Positions 25,699 through 34,736 of a stretch of 64,000 nucleotides of DNA are shown in pieces. Made by a program: the position numbers and the translations under genes. Source of the stretch: Virgibacillus halotolerans (lineage in GTDB: Bacteria; Bacillota; Bacilli; Bacillales; Amphibacillaceae); contig NZ_JAFBEA010000002.1 in assembly GCF_016908515.1 (NCBI RefSeq), forward strand, positions 310,001 through 374,000, written 5' to 3'. Position 1 is the stretch's first letter. Each line of letters starts with the position of its first letter. The notes below the pieces were generated by a model. The model did not search any database, had not been told where the DNA came from, and was given only the letters and a program-made list of their open reading frames with translations.

Positions 25699-25918
25699 TC
25701 TAATCTGACGCCTCATCCGTGTGAAAAGTATCATAAATGATATAATACGACATTAAAAACGTTCTATATTGCCTCATTAGACGACTCAGCAGACCGACAT
25801 CAGTCTTATATTTTCTGAAATCACATTATGATATACTTATGGTAGGTGTGGAGTTGCTTCGTATAAGCGTAATGATAAGTAAATCCACCAAAAATCCACC
25901 TATGTCCAGGAGCATCCG

Positions 25919-27523
25919 ATGAAACAAAAGAAAAGAAAGCCAATCCGGCTACAAACATGGATGATGTTACTTGTATTGCTTGTATTAATTATCGCATTAG
26001 CTGTAACTGGCATGTTAATCGTTAATGAAACAGCTAAAAAAGCTCGGGAAAATCAGGCAGAGAAAACGCAGGATATTGCACGTGCAGTTAGTCGCTCCCA
26101 AGTGGTTATTGAAGGAGTGACTAGAGACGTTGAATCGAATAAAATTCAAACATATACAGAAATGGTCCAGGAAGATACGAATGTTGATTATATTGTCGTC
26201 ATGGATAATGACCACATTCGCCGATCACATCCTGTAGAGGAGAATATTGGTCAATACTTTGTTGGTAATGATGAGGATAAGGCGTTTGAAGGAGAACAGT
26301 ATACCTCAGTCGCTGAAGGTACATTGGGTGATTCTATGCGTGCGTTCGTCCCTATTTGGAATGGGGATAAACAAGTTGGGGTAGTCGCGGTCGGTATTTT
26401 ACTGGATAGAGTGGAAGATGCGGTTTCTTCCAGCCAGTACATTGTTTATATAGGTATTGCCGCAGGACTTATCGTTGGAGGAATTGGCGCTATTCTACTA
26501 GCGCGTCGTGTGAAACAAACATTATATGGTCTGGAACCAAGGGAGATTGCCCAATTATTTCAAGAGCGGGACGTGATGCTATCCTCCGTGAGGGAAGGCA
26601 TTATTGCCATCAATGAAGCGGGCATCATCGTAATCGCGAATCATGCTGCGATAGAGCTGTTTCGAAGGGCGGGGCTTTCCGAACATCCTATTGGGCAGCA
26701 TGTAGCATCCTATTTACCAAAGTCAGCACTACAACAGGCATTATTAAATCAAGCGGAAGATTATGATCAGGAACAACAGCTACATGGCATTAATATTGTT
26801 GTCAATATCACACCAGTTGTATCCAACTATCAAACAGTAGGCTCGATTGCAACCTTTCGAGATAAAACGGAACTTACTTCATTAGCGGAACAATTGACCA
26901 ATGCGAAAACGTATGCCGATACATTGCGGGAACAAACGCATGAATTTATGAACAGACTGCATGTGATATCAGCAATGGTGCATACAGAATCCTACGAGGA
27001 ACTTCAGACGTATATTGGTTATATCTCTGAAAACTATCAAAAGGAAATTGGGTCTGTTTCCCGCCTTGTAGAAGATCCGGTATTAGCCAGCTATCTTCTT
27101 AACAAGTTAAATCAATTTAGAAACAATGGTATAACGATAGATCTGAGAGGTGAACACCCTTTACCGGTAGTAAAGCATACCCAGAAACTGGAATCATTGA
27201 TTACAATGATAGGTAACTTAAGTGATAATGCGATGGAAGCGGTAGCTGATCAAACAGATAAATATGTCCTTATTACGATAAATTATATAGATGGACAGAT
27301 TCATTTTTCGATTCAAGACAATGGGCCTGGTTTAACGTCGTCTGAAAAGGAAGCCATGTTTCAAAAAGGGACTTCTACAAAGGGAAACAACCGAGGTTTC
27401 GGACTATTTTTGACTAAAAAAATATTGGATGAACTAGGCGGAGTGCTGGAAGTTACATCGGAAAAAGGGGAAGGAACTGTTTTTGATGTAATTATTCCTG
27501 ATGAAGGCAGTGATAACGTATGA
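25919..27523 (+). CDS. CitA/DcuS-family sensor histidine kinase
   Basis: 534 aa. TM1 (about 15-37), an extracytoplasmic PAS-like sensor with the carboxylate-binding type motif RRSHPVEENIG, TM2 (about 177-197), a cytoplasmic PAS, then the H-box THEFMNRLHVI with His341 and an ATPase end (DNAMEA, DNGPGL, GFGLFLTKK). It senses external di- or tricarboxylates. The gene overlaps the response regulator by 4 nt and lies upstream of a dicarboxylate transporter, its likely target. ATG 25919 follows AGGAG. Confidence 0.92.
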   Translation: MKQKKRKPIRLQTWMMLLVLLVLIIALAVTGMLIVNETAKKARENQAEKTQDIARAVSRSQVVIEGVTRDVESNKIQTYTEMVQEDTNVDYIVVMDNDHIRRSHPVEENIGQYFVGNDEDKAFEGEQYTSVAEGTLGDSMRAFVPIWNGDKQVGVVAVGILLDRVEDAVSSSQYIVYIGIAAGLIVGGIGAILLARRVKQTLYGLEPREIAQLFQERDVMLSSVREGIIAINEAGIIVIANHAAIELFRRAGLSEHPIGQHVASYLPKSALQQALLNQAEDYDQEQQLHGINIVVNITPVVSNYQTVGSIATFRDKTELTSLAEQLTNAKTYADTLREQTHEFMNRLHVISAMVHTESYEELQTYIGYISENYQKEIGSVSRLVEDPVLASYLLNKLNQFRNNGITIDLRGEHPLPVVKHTQKLESLITMIGNLSDNAMEAVADQTDKYVLITINYIDGQIHFSIQDNGPGLTSSEKEAMFQKGTSTKGNNRGFGLFLTKKILDELGGVLEVTSEKGEGTVFDVIIPDEGSDNV

Positions 27524-28245
27524 TACATGTATTAATTGTGGAAGATGATCCAATGGTGGCAAAATTTAACCGTATTTATCTGGAAAAGATCGCAGGCTTT
27601 ACTGTTGTGAGTGTGGTTCATGATACTTCCGCGGCTCTCACCTTTTTAAAAAACAATGATGTCGATCTTATTTTACTAGATATTTATATGGCAAATACAA
27701 ATGGTCTTGATTTACTTGTAGAGATAAGGAATGCCGGTCTGGCAGTGGATGCTATTGTCATTACAGCTGCGAATGATCAACCATCGATACAAAGGGCTTT
27801 ACATCATGGCGCAATTGATTATTTAATTAAACCGTTTGATTTTGGGCGGTTTAAAGAAGCACTTGTGAAGTATCAACAAAGGTTTGACGTAATGCGTGAT
27901 GGAATGCGTATTCAGCAGAAGGAATTGGATGCCTTTCTGTTGGATAAACGTCGTTCCGATTTAAATCCACTCGACCTTCCAAAGGGGCTTACGACACTAA
28001 CGTTGGCACGCATTGCCAAGCAAATTATCAATTGGGAAAAGGATACGTTTTCTGCTGCTGAAATAGCTGATGAGACTGGTATATCACGTGTATCGATCAG
28101 TAAGTATTTAAAATACTTGGTAGGTCTGGATGTTTTGAAGGTTGAAGCAAATTATCAAGGAACAGGAAGGCCATTACATCGTTATCAGTTAAGACCAGAA
28201 AACATTAATATGATTCAAACATTGGTGGCGGAGGAAGATCATTAA
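27520..28245 (+). CDS. CitT/DctR/MalR-family response regulator
   Basis: 241 aa. Receiver with D9/D10, phosphoacceptor Asp54 (LILLDIYM) and the late Lys in YLIKPFD. The C-terminal half holds a winged-helix type HTH (AAEIADETGISRVSISKYLK). It is cotranscribed with the kinase (ATGA overlap) and probably activates the transporter at 28366, where an inverted repeat lies in the promoter region. Confidence 0.92.
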   Translation: MIHVLIVEDDPMVAKFNRIYLEKIAGFTVVSVVHDTSAALTFLKNNDVDLILLDIYMANTNGLDLLVEIRNAGLAVDAIVITAANDQPSIQRALHHGAIDYLIKPFDFGRFKEALVKYQQRFDVMRDGMRIQQKELDAFLLDKRRSDLNPLDLPKGLTTLTLARIAKQIINWEKDTFSAAEIADETGISRVSISKYLKYLVGLDVLKVEANYQGTGRPLHRYQLRPENINMIQTLVAEEDH

Positions 28246-28282
28246 ATGCTTCGCCACTTACTTATTTTACTTACAAAAGGGT

Positions 28283-28307
28283 TTGAATAGTTACATAAGG
28301 TATTCAA
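28283..28307. promoter_or_regulatory. Inverted repeat upstream of the dicarboxylate transporter
   Basis: TTGAATA (28283-28289) and TATTCAA (28301-28307) are perfect inverted arms, 11 bp apart, between the regulator gene and its likely target. A binding site for the response regulator is an inference. Confidence 0.35.
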
Positions 28308-28333
28308 GAATATGCTTATCCTCTAAACTAATC

Positions 28334-28347
28334 TGAAAGCGCTAACA
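28334..28347 (+). promoter_or_regulatory. Perfect cre site (CcpA) before the dicarboxylate transporter
   Basis: TGAAAGCGCTAACA fits TGWAANCGNTNWCA at every position. It ends 18 bp before the ATG, in the leader, where bound CcpA could act as a roadblock or block initiation. Confidence 0.8.
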
Positions 28348-28365
28348 GCAAGGGGAGGCATTAAA

Positions 28366-30027
28366 ATGGAACATAGATCGATCGCAACTTTATGGAGGGG
28401 CCTTTGGGCATCACATACCGAAACAAAGCAGTTGTTAACATTCGCACATATTAGGAATGCGGGAAAATCAACTGATTCAAAAAAAGATAAAGGTAATCAT
28501 TCGTCAGCAACAAGAAATTCTCCTGGGAACGATAAAAAGCCAGCATATACAACTGTAAAGCTGGTTGGATTGATCTTAGGTCCTTTACTATTTCTACTAA
28601 CGCTATTATTTTTTAATCCAGAAGGCTTGAATCCGGAAGCAAAGGCGGTGCTTGCTGCAACACTGTGGATTGCCACATGGTGGATTACAGAGGCAATCCC
28701 AATACCGATCACATCGCTCTTACCGATTATTTTACTGCCGATTACGGGAGCATTGGATGGAAATGCGGTTGTTTCTTCTTATGGCGATGATATTATTTTT
28801 CTATTTCTAGGTGGTTTTTTTATCGCGATGGCAATGGAAAAATGGAATCTTCATCAACGGATAGCATTGTCGATTATTGCTTTAATAGGAACAAGTCCAC
28901 AACAAATTGTATTAGGATTTATGGTAGCAACAGCTTTCCTATCCATGTGGGTGTCAAACACAGCGGCCACAATGATGTTGATCCCAATGGGTTTAGCGAT
29001 TGTGCATCAGGCAGCGATTTCTCTAAAGGGTGGAAAATACGCTTCAGAATTACCAAAGTTTGAAAAGGCAATCATATTTAGTATCGGTTATGCAGCAACA
29101 ATTGGTGGACTTGGAACCTTGATTGGAACGCCTCCACTTAGTATACTTGCGGCTACTGTCGGTAAATTATTTGGCACATCCATATCCTTTGGTGGATGGA
29201 TGGCGTTTGGCGTGCCCCTTATCGTTGTCTTTATTCCTATCTTGTGGCTTTATCTGACCAAAGTAGTTTATAAAGTGAGTTTTACCGAACTACCTGGCGG
29301 GAAAGACCAAATTAATCAACAAAGAAAAGCACTTGGCAGCATGTCTTATGAAGAAAAAGCTGTTTCAGTTGTTTTTGTATTCGCTGCATTTATGTGGATT
29401 ACAAGGACATTTATTTGGGAAGATATGCTTCAGATTCCCAATATTAGTGACGGTATGATCGCAATGATGGCGGTTATTATTCTTTTCTTGATTCCTTCAA
29501 AAAAAGAGGGGGAATCAAAGTTAATGAACTGGGAAGATTCCAAAGATATTCCATGGGGTATTTTGATCTTATTTGGAGGAGGGCTTGCCATCGCTACAGG
29601 CTTTACGGAGACTGGGCTTTCCAACTGGATTGGGGAGCAATTGACATTCCTGGATGGCATGAATTTAATCATTATTATAACGGTATCAACTGCTGTTGTA
29701 CTCCTTTTGACTGAAATTACGTCAAATACAGCGACAGCCACGATGATTTTACCTGTTGTAGCATCGCTTGCTATTGCTTTAAATGTGCATCCCTATGCGC
29801 TCATGGTTCCGTGTGCGATTGCGGCAAACTGTGCATTTATGCTTCCTGTAGGAACACCACCGAATGCCATTATATTTGGTACAGGAAAAATTACAATCAT
29901 GGAAATGGTCAAAAATGGTTTTTGGTTAAATATAATTGGCATCATTCTGATCGTTTTAGCGGTGTATTTCTACCTGCCAGTTGTGTGGGGTATTGATTTA
30001 TATGAAATACCTTCTCAGTTTAAATAG
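28366..30027 (+). CDS. DASS-family sodium/dicarboxylate symporter (SdcS-like)
   Basis: 553 aa. Two SNT motifs typical of the divalent-anion:Na+ family are present (WVSNTAATMMLIP and EITSNTATATMILP), with about 11-12 hydrophobic segments. It imports succinate, malate, fumarate or similar acids with Na+. An N-terminal polar extension of about 65 residues, rich in Lys, Ser and Asn, precedes TM1. Start ATG 28366 follows AGGGGAGG. The preceding two-component system and the cre site suggest induction by dicarboxylate and repression by glucose. Confidence 0.9.
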   Translation: MEHRSIATLWRGLWASHTETKQLLTFAHIRNAGKSTDSKKDKGNHSSATRNSPGNDKKPAYTTVKLVGLILGPLLFLLTLLFFNPEGLNPEAKAVLAATLWIATWWITEAIPIPITSLLPIILLPITGALDGNAVVSSYGDDIIFLFLGGFFIAMAMEKWNLHQRIALSIIALIGTSPQQIVLGFMVATAFLSMWVSNTAATMMLIPMGLAIVHQAAISLKGGKYASELPKFEKAIIFSIGYAATIGGLGTLIGTPPLSILAATVGKLFGTSISFGGWMAFGVPLIVVFIPILWLYLTKVVYKVSFTELPGGKDQINQQRKALGSMSYEEKAVSVVFVFAAFMWITRTFIWEDMLQIPNISDGMIAMMAVIILFLIPSKKEGESKLMNWEDSKDIPWGILILFGGGLAIATGFTETGLSNWIGEQLTFLDGMNLIIIITVSTAVVLLLTEITSNTATATMILPVVASLAIALNVHPYALMVPCAIAANCAFMLPVGTPPNAIIFGTGKITIMEMVKNGFWLNIIGIILIVLAVYFYLPVVWGIDLYEIPSQFK

Positions 30028-30037
30028 GAGGATGTAG

Positions 30038-30065
30038 TGTACAAAGTCGCAATTCATGGTATAAT
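30038..30065 (+). promoter_or_regulatory. Promoter of the antisense (antitoxin) RNA
   Basis: TGTACA, a 16-nt spacer and a perfect TATAAT, followed by non-coding RNA-like sequence rather than a gene. Confidence 0.55.
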
Positions 30066-30071
30066 AAAACT

Positions 30072-30210
30072 AGAGTGAAATACAATATAAAAACCGCAAC
30101 ATGCTACAACATGGAACGGTTTACAACAGACCAGCCCCATCAAAAGGGTAAGGCACAGTTTAAGGAATTACCCCTCAAAAGGCCTGGACAGCACATGAGG
30201 GGTTATTTTT
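30072..30210 (+). ncRNA. Candidate antitoxin RNA of a type I toxin-antitoxin pair
   Basis: Predicted transcript of about 140 nt. It contains a hairpin with arms AAACCG and CGGTTT (30092-30123 region) and ends at the stem ACCCCTCA/TGAGGGGT plus TTATTTTT. Its 3' end is convergent with, and complementary to, the end of the 27-aa toxin message. This is the same layout as txpA/ratA and bsrG/SR4 in B. subtilis. Ends are estimates. Confidence 0.55.
30170..30210. terminator. Terminator shared by antitoxin RNA and toxin message
   Basis: ACCCCTCA (30170-30177) pairs with TGAGGGGT (30196-30203), with a T-run on the plus strand. The toxin stop codon overlaps its edge. Confidence 0.7.
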
Positions 30211-30286
30211 CATTCATGTTGGACATAACAAATGCGATTAACATACCGAAAGAAATCATCAGCATTAATACATCTACTATATCCAT
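30203..30286 (-). CDS. 27-aa membrane peptide, putative holin-like type I toxin
   Basis: The frame starts with ATG behind GGAGGGAGG at 9-nt spacing. It encodes MDIVDVLMLMISFGMLIAFV followed by MSNMNEK: a single hydrophobic helix with a short polar tail, as in the TxpA/BsrG 'putative holin-like toxin' family. The convergent antisense RNA and the long leader (about 75-80 nt) support the assignment. On the minus strand an extended -10 (TGTTATGAT) lies near 30373-30381. Confidence 0.65.
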   Translation of the reverse strand: MDIVDVLMLMISFGMLIAFVMSNMNEK

Positions 30287-30427
30287 AGGCAACACCTCCC
30301 TCCACGGAACATGTCCCGTACGAGTGAAACGTGTGCCTTATCCCTCATGTGAAGCCGATCTATTGATAGTAACATCATAACACAATCGATCATTAGTTCC
30401 TATGTTCAGGGGACTAAAATATGATTT

Positions 30428-30463
30428 AAAACAGCGGTTTTTTATTGAGAAATCGCTGTTTTT
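30428..30463. terminator. Hairpin with flanking A/T runs, probable terminator
   Basis: AAAACAGCGGTTT and AAATCGCTGTTTT pair (one G-T) and are followed by TTT. No gene clearly ends here; it may stop read-through beyond the toxin-antitoxin locus. Confidence 0.6.
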
Positions 30464-30889
30464 GTATGGGGAAAATTGATTATAGTCCTTATTGAATAGA
30501 ATATTTAGGGACGAAAAAAGGGGGTATCTATTACCACATGGATTTTCTCTTCCCAAACAGCAGTTATTCCCTCTCTTTTTCCACCGTATATCACCCTCTC
30601 AAGCTTTAATCCTCTCGTCCCTCGTTACGCAACACCATCTTTATTCTATAATTAAAAAATTATGCTGTAATAATTCCTATGATTTAAAGCCTATTTTTGA
30701 ACTTAGTGTATATAAAGGAACGCATTATTGTATTTTCAATTACAAATACAGTTTCATCACTTATAAATAATATTGCTACAAGTTTTCCTAAAATTCACCT
30801 ATTTCTTTGGTTGTTATGCTATAATTCTATAAGTCAAATTACCTATTTTGGTAAAATTTACTTATAAATAACATATTGGGGGCGTTTAT
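30464..30889. other. About 425 bp without a recognisable gene
   Basis: Very AT-rich in its second half. The only frame of note is a poor hydrophobic/aromatic one without a ribosome site. An extended -10 promoter (TGC-TATAAT, 30818-30825) for the zinc-ribbon genes lies near the right end. Confidence 0.5.
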
Positions 30890-31744
30890 GTGAAGTGTAC
30901 AAATTGTGGGTTTGAACAGCAAGAAGGGAAATTTTGCGGTCAATGTGGGGCACCGCTTTCTGTGGGAGATCAAGAAGCTGTAAAGGTCGATGCAACAAAT
31001 GAAAGCACTAGTCAGGGTCACGGTGAACAAGCGGCTGGAGCAGAAGCATCGCAAAGTGCACCGGTTAGTGATGTGAAAGATAATGAAGTGCTAGATAAGG
31101 TGAAACAAGTTACGAAAACATATGGTACCTATTATGTTAAGTATTTGAAGCGCCCTTCGCGGATTTTTTCCGAGAAAGTAGATTTTAAACATGGTTTGAT
31201 CAGCATGGCGATTATAGTGATTTTAATGGCATTATCAGTTGCTTTACTCATTCGCAACTTCATGCAACCGTATGAAGGATTTGGTGGGATGTTTTCCGAT
31301 TCCTCTTATAACGTTGGGCCTTCTTTCTTCGCCATGTTTGGTTATGCTTTGGTCTTTTTAGTTATCTGTATGGCTATCATTGTTTTTTTGATATATGTGG
31401 TGAATCAATTTTTCGGTACAGCATACACATTTAAAGAAATGAGCAGTGTATATGGCGCACACCTTGTTCCGGCTATTACTGTAACAGGCGTTGCATTTAT
31501 TCTTATTTTACTAAAATCTAATACATTTGGCAGTTATTTGCTGTTCACTGGATTTGGTCTTGTAGTCTGGCTGTTTCCACTTTACTTGATTAGTAGTTTA
31601 TTATCACGTCGTACGAGAAACATTGATCCTTTATATGGTTATTTGATTTATATCGTGTTAACAGCAATTGCATTTATCATATTTGCACTTATTTTGGTAG
31701 ATTCAACATTCGGTCGAATACTGGACCAGATTGGTTATTATTGA
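30890..31744 (+). CDS. Zinc-ribbon membrane protein of unknown function
   Basis: 284 aa. An N-terminal four-cysteine zinc ribbon (CTNC at 3-6 and CGQC at 16-19) is followed by a polar Ala/Glu/Gln linker to about residue 95 and about five hydrophobic segments. It starts with GTG behind GGGGG. It is 11 bp from the TcaA/YvbJ-like gene and surely cotranscribed. I do not recognise a function; a role in envelope stress or membrane-protein control fits the pair but is not shown. Confidence 0.72.
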   Translation: MKCTNCGFEQQEGKFCGQCGAPLSVGDQEAVKVDATNESTSQGHGEQAAGAEASQSAPVSDVKDNEVLDKVKQVTKTYGTYYVKYLKRPSRIFSEKVDFKHGLISMAIIVILMALSVALLIRNFMQPYEGFGGMFSDSSYNVGPSFFAMFGYALVFLVICMAIIVFLIYVVNQFFGTAYTFKEMSSVYGAHLVPAITVTGVAFILILLKSNTFGSYLLFTGFGLVVWLFPLYLISSLLSRRTRNIDPLYGYLIYIVLTAIAFIIFALILVDSTFGRILDQIGYY

Positions 31745-31755
31745 GGTGAATCGGG

Positions 31756-33525
31756 ATGAAACGATTTTGTACAGCGTGTGGTAAAGAAGCTAACCCAGGT
31801 AACAAGGTGTGTATTCATTGTGGAACCATGTTACCTAGTGAGGATATCGAAGAAAAAGTATTGGAAAATAAAAAGGTCAAAAAAGGTCCACCGATGCCAA
31901 AGAAAAAGAAGATTCTTTTTAGTGTAATTGGAGCTGTTGTGGTACTTGTCATTGCGTTTTCAATGTGGGCACAGTCTTATCAGTCTCCGGATGCTGTACA
32001 GAAACGGTTTGCAAAGGCTATTTCGGAAAAAGATGCCTCGAAAGTGCAAACACTATTGGTGCATGAAGATGGTTCCTCCGTTACAAAAGGAGAAGTGACA
32101 GCACTTCTAACGCTAGTGGATGAAGAAGGAACATCGGTTGTGGATGATTTGTTTTCTGTAGATGTTCATGGAAAATTTATTTTCCTTTTCACTGCACATA
32201 AAGTGGAAGCAGTTGACCAGTTTGCTGCATATGAAGGTTCTGTGGAAGGATTATCCTTTTTATTTAACGGTAAAGCCATACCAGAATATCATGCGGACAA
32301 AGGAGAAGTTGTCTATGGTCCACTTGTTCCGGGCGACTATCAGGTAGAAGCGGTATTTGAAGGCGAATATGGAAAGACAAAGAAAGAAGGTACGATAGCG
32401 CTTTTCGATTCATATGGAGATGAAACGTGGCTTGATATGGACGTGAATGTATCAAAGGTTGTTTTTCATGTTGATAATCATGATGAATTTGATGCGAAAA
32501 AGTCGTTTATCAAATTGGGTGATGAGAAAGTTTCGATTGATAAAGAGGGAAAAACGAAATCGATTGGACCATTCATACTTGATGGTTCAGAGCAGGTGCA
32601 GACCGTTGTTACGATGCCATGGGGTGAGGTGGAATCCAAGCCAATTGATATTGATGGGTCGGAAATGACACTTCATGCGGATCTGTTGTCTAAGAAGCAA
32701 TTTACGGGATTGGAGGAAACTTTAAAGAACTTTGGAGAACAATATGTTGAATCCATGGCGAGTAAAAGTACGAAACCACTTAAAGCAGTCACAGATGACG
32801 TGAAAACGGTGGTAGAGGAAATGATGGACGAAGATTATTATTACTCTGGAAAGTTTGAAAAAGTGGAAATTGACCGTAATTCCGTTCAAGTGGACAACAG
32901 TGCAAAGCAACCGCAGATTGAAATATTAACAGCGTATACGTTCAACGAGGCGTATCATGATCTTGACGCGGATCCAGACTTTTATGAAGAGGTTCCACGT
33001 TTGTCTTTAGATCTTTCTTATGACGAAGATAAGAAAGCATGGAAAATACTGTCTGTAGGAGAGTCAGACTACTGGGGAGATTTTGTCGCAACAGATACGG
33101 CAGAAGGTTCTAAGGAACTTTATAGTCCAGGTAAAGAGGCTGTTGCTAAGGCGAAAAGTGATGCAGTGAAAGAAGATATTACCTATTTCATGGAGGCCTA
33201 TACACAGGATAGTGTCAATGCAATCAATTATAGTGACTTTTCTTATGTTGAGGATCATATTGTCCCAGATAGTCCGAGATGGAGTGAAGCAAAAGATTAT
33301 ATTGATTACCTTGAGTCCAAAGATATTACGGAGGACTTGCTAGATTTAGAGATTCAATCTGTTGAAGAAACTGGAGATAACACATGGGAAGTCACTGTGA
33401 TTGAGTCGTTCACCATTTATAAATCAGATTCCTCATCAGACAAAGAATTTAAAACAAAAGTTATTGTGAAAAAAGTCGATGATGTGTATATGGTTTATGA
33501 ACTGATTGAAACGAATGAGATATGA
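31756..33525 (+). CDS. TcaA/YvbJ-like zinc-ribbon transmembrane protein
   Basis: 589 aa. Zinc ribbon at the N-terminus (CTACG at 5-9, CIHCG at 19-23), a basic stretch, one TM helix (about residues 50-68), then a large extracytoplasmic part. The part after SPDAVQKRFAKAISEKDASK resembles TcaA repeats; the last 120 residues resemble an NTF2-like fold. S. aureus TcaA influences teicoplanin sensitivity and B. subtilis YvbJ is of the same build. Whether this copy shares that role is unknown. It follows the smaller zinc-ribbon gene with RBS GAGGTGAATCGGG. Confidence 0.75.
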   Translation: MKRFCTACGKEANPGNKVCIHCGTMLPSEDIEEKVLENKKVKKGPPMPKKKKILFSVIGAVVVLVIAFSMWAQSYQSPDAVQKRFAKAISEKDASKVQTLLVHEDGSSVTKGEVTALLTLVDEEGTSVVDDLFSVDVHGKFIFLFTAHKVEAVDQFAAYEGSVEGLSFLFNGKAIPEYHADKGEVVYGPLVPGDYQVEAVFEGEYGKTKKEGTIALFDSYGDETWLDMDVNVSKVVFHVDNHDEFDAKKSFIKLGDEKVSIDKEGKTKSIGPFILDGSEQVQTVVTMPWGEVESKPIDIDGSEMTLHADLLSKKQFTGLEETLKNFGEQYVESMASKSTKPLKAVTDDVKTVVEEMMDEDYYYSGKFEKVEIDRNSVQVDNSAKQPQIEILTAYTFNEAYHDLDADPDFYEEVPRLSLDLSYDEDKKAWKILSVGESDYWGDFVATDTAEGSKELYSPGKEAVAKAKSDAVKEDITYFMEAYTQDSVNAINYSDFSYVEDHIVPDSPRWSEAKDYIDYLESKDITEDLLDLEIQSVEETGDNTWEVTVIESFTIYKSDSSSDKEFKTKVIVKKVDDVYMVYELIETNEI

Positions 33526-33528
33526 TTG

Positions 33529-33561
33529 TAGGGACAGTCCCCATAGGGGGTCTGTCCCTAT
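33529..33561 (+). terminator. Rho-independent terminator after the zinc-ribbon operon
   Basis: TAGGGACAG pairs with CTGTCCCTA around a GC-rich inner hairpin. The T-run is weak. Confidence 0.6.
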
Positions 33562-33605
33562 TAAAAATGATATAAATAAAGTTTCTAAACTACAAAACAT
33601 GTAAC

Positions 33606-33651
33606 AAAAGACGTTTTACATTCCATATTCGAATGTTGAAACGTCTTTTTT
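33606..33651. terminator. Second hairpin terminator
   Basis: AAAAGACGTTT and AAACGTCTTTT pair, then a run of T. Placed between the zinc-ribbon operon and the siderophore operon, it would insulate the latter. Confidence 0.75.
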
Positions 33652-33796
33652 CTTTCATTTGCGTGGGAATGATCTATTATTTTTGTATTAGATAGAAGGG
33701 TGCTTCATTTTGGTTATTTGTAATCATTTCTCAATCAATAGTAATGCTTTATATTCAGGCATTAAATACCAATTTTTGAAGAAAACAGGAAAGCCC

Positions 33797-33825
33797 TTGC
33801 TTTTTTAATTGAGAATGGTTATCAT
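33797..33825 (+). promoter_or_regulatory. Promoter of the bacillibactin operon
   Basis: TTGCTT, a 17-nt spacer and TATCAT. The -10 box lies inside the first Fur box, so Fur binding would exclude RNA polymerase. Confidence 0.6.
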
Positions 33826-33829
33826 TTTG
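33811..33829 (+). promoter_or_regulatory. Fur box 1 (weaker)
   Basis: GAGAATGGTTATCATTTTG matches the 19-bp consensus GATAATGATAATCATTATC at 14 of 19 positions and overlaps the -10 box. Confidence 0.55.
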
Positions 33830-33839
33830 GACACAAGTT

Positions 33840-33858
33840 GATAATGATAATCGTTCTC
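33840..33858 (+). promoter_or_regulatory. Fur box 2 (strong)
   Basis: GATAATGATAATCGTTCTC matches the 19-bp Fur consensus at 17 positions. It lies just downstream of the predicted transcription start of dhbA, so iron repression of the operon is expected. Confidence 0.85.
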
Positions 33859-33897
33859 AATTATGTAGTTATTTGATGTATGGAAGGGAATGATGGT

Positions 33898-34683
33898 ATG
33901 GACATAAATAAAATGAAAGATAAAGTCGCTGTTGTAACAGGTGCAGCTGGTGGGATTGGTCAAACTGTTGTAGAGAAACTGGCAGAAAACGGTGTGATCG
34001 TTGCAGCAGTTGATAAGGATGCTGTTGCCTTAGCGCGATTCGTAAATACAATGAATGAAAAAGGACTTCAGGCTTCGGCTTTTCCTGTAGATATAAGTGA
34101 TCATGTTGCAGTTGATGAGATCATAGCTGCTATTGAACGCGATATTGGGCCAATAGAGATTTTAATTAATGTAGCAGGTGTGCTGCACTTAGATTCAGTT
34201 GAATCGCTTAAAAAAGCGGATTGGGATGCCACGTTTGCCGTTAACACGACGGGCGTGTTCCATGTCTCACAATCAGTGAGTGGACGAATGATCCCGCGTA
34301 GAAAAGGAACGATCGTTACAGTAAGTTCGAATGCCGCCAATATACCAAGAATGTCGATGGCTGCTTATGCAGCTTCAAAAGCGGCAGCAACCATGTTTAC
34401 GAAATGCATGGGACTGGAGCTTGCACAATATAACATACGTTGTAATATCGTTTCCCCGGGTTCAACGGAAACGGAAATGCTGAAAATGCTTTGGAAGGAT
34501 GAGCATGGTGAGCGGGAGACGATAGAAGGTTTATCTAACACGTACCGGGTTGGAATCCCATTACAAAAAATCGCTAAACCAACGGATGTTGCTGAAGCAG
34601 TACTTTTTTTTGCTTCTGATCAGGCTGCACATATCACGATGCAGGATGTGTGTGTGGACGGTGGAGCTACTTTAGGAGTTTAA
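33898..34683 (+). CDS. dhbA: DhbA, 2,3-dihydro-2,3-dihydroxybenzoate dehydrogenase
   Basis: 261 aa SDR, the same length as B. subtilis DhbA. NAD+ loop TGAAGGIG, NVAG, and catalytic YAASK are present. It makes 2,3-dihydroxybenzoate, the catechol of the siderophore. ATG 33898 is preferred over ATG 33880, which overlaps the GAAGGGA ribosome site. First gene of the operon, behind two Fur boxes. Confidence 0.95.
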   Translation: MDINKMKDKVAVVTGAAGGIGQTVVEKLAENGVIVAAVDKDAVALARFVNTMNEKGLQASAFPVDISDHVAVDEIIAAIERDIGPIEILINVAGVLHLDSVESLKKADWDATFAVNTTGVFHVSQSVSGRMIPRRKGTIVTVSSNAANIPRMSMAAYAASKAAATMFTKCMGLELAQYNIRCNIVSPGSTETEMLKMLWKDEHGERETIEGLSNTYRVGIPLQKIAKPTDVAEAVLFFASDQAAHITMQDVCVDGGATLGV

Positions 34684-34736
34684 GTATTTTAAAGCATTTG
34701 ATATAGAGGAATGGTAAAAAATAGGAGGAAATAAAA

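Noticed and set aside
30492..30770. Plus-strand frame of 92 codons in the gene-free stretch
   Set aside because: Composition is unlike a real protein (many Ser, Phe, Tyr, His), there is no Shine-Dalgarno and the DNA is AT-rich non-coding in look.
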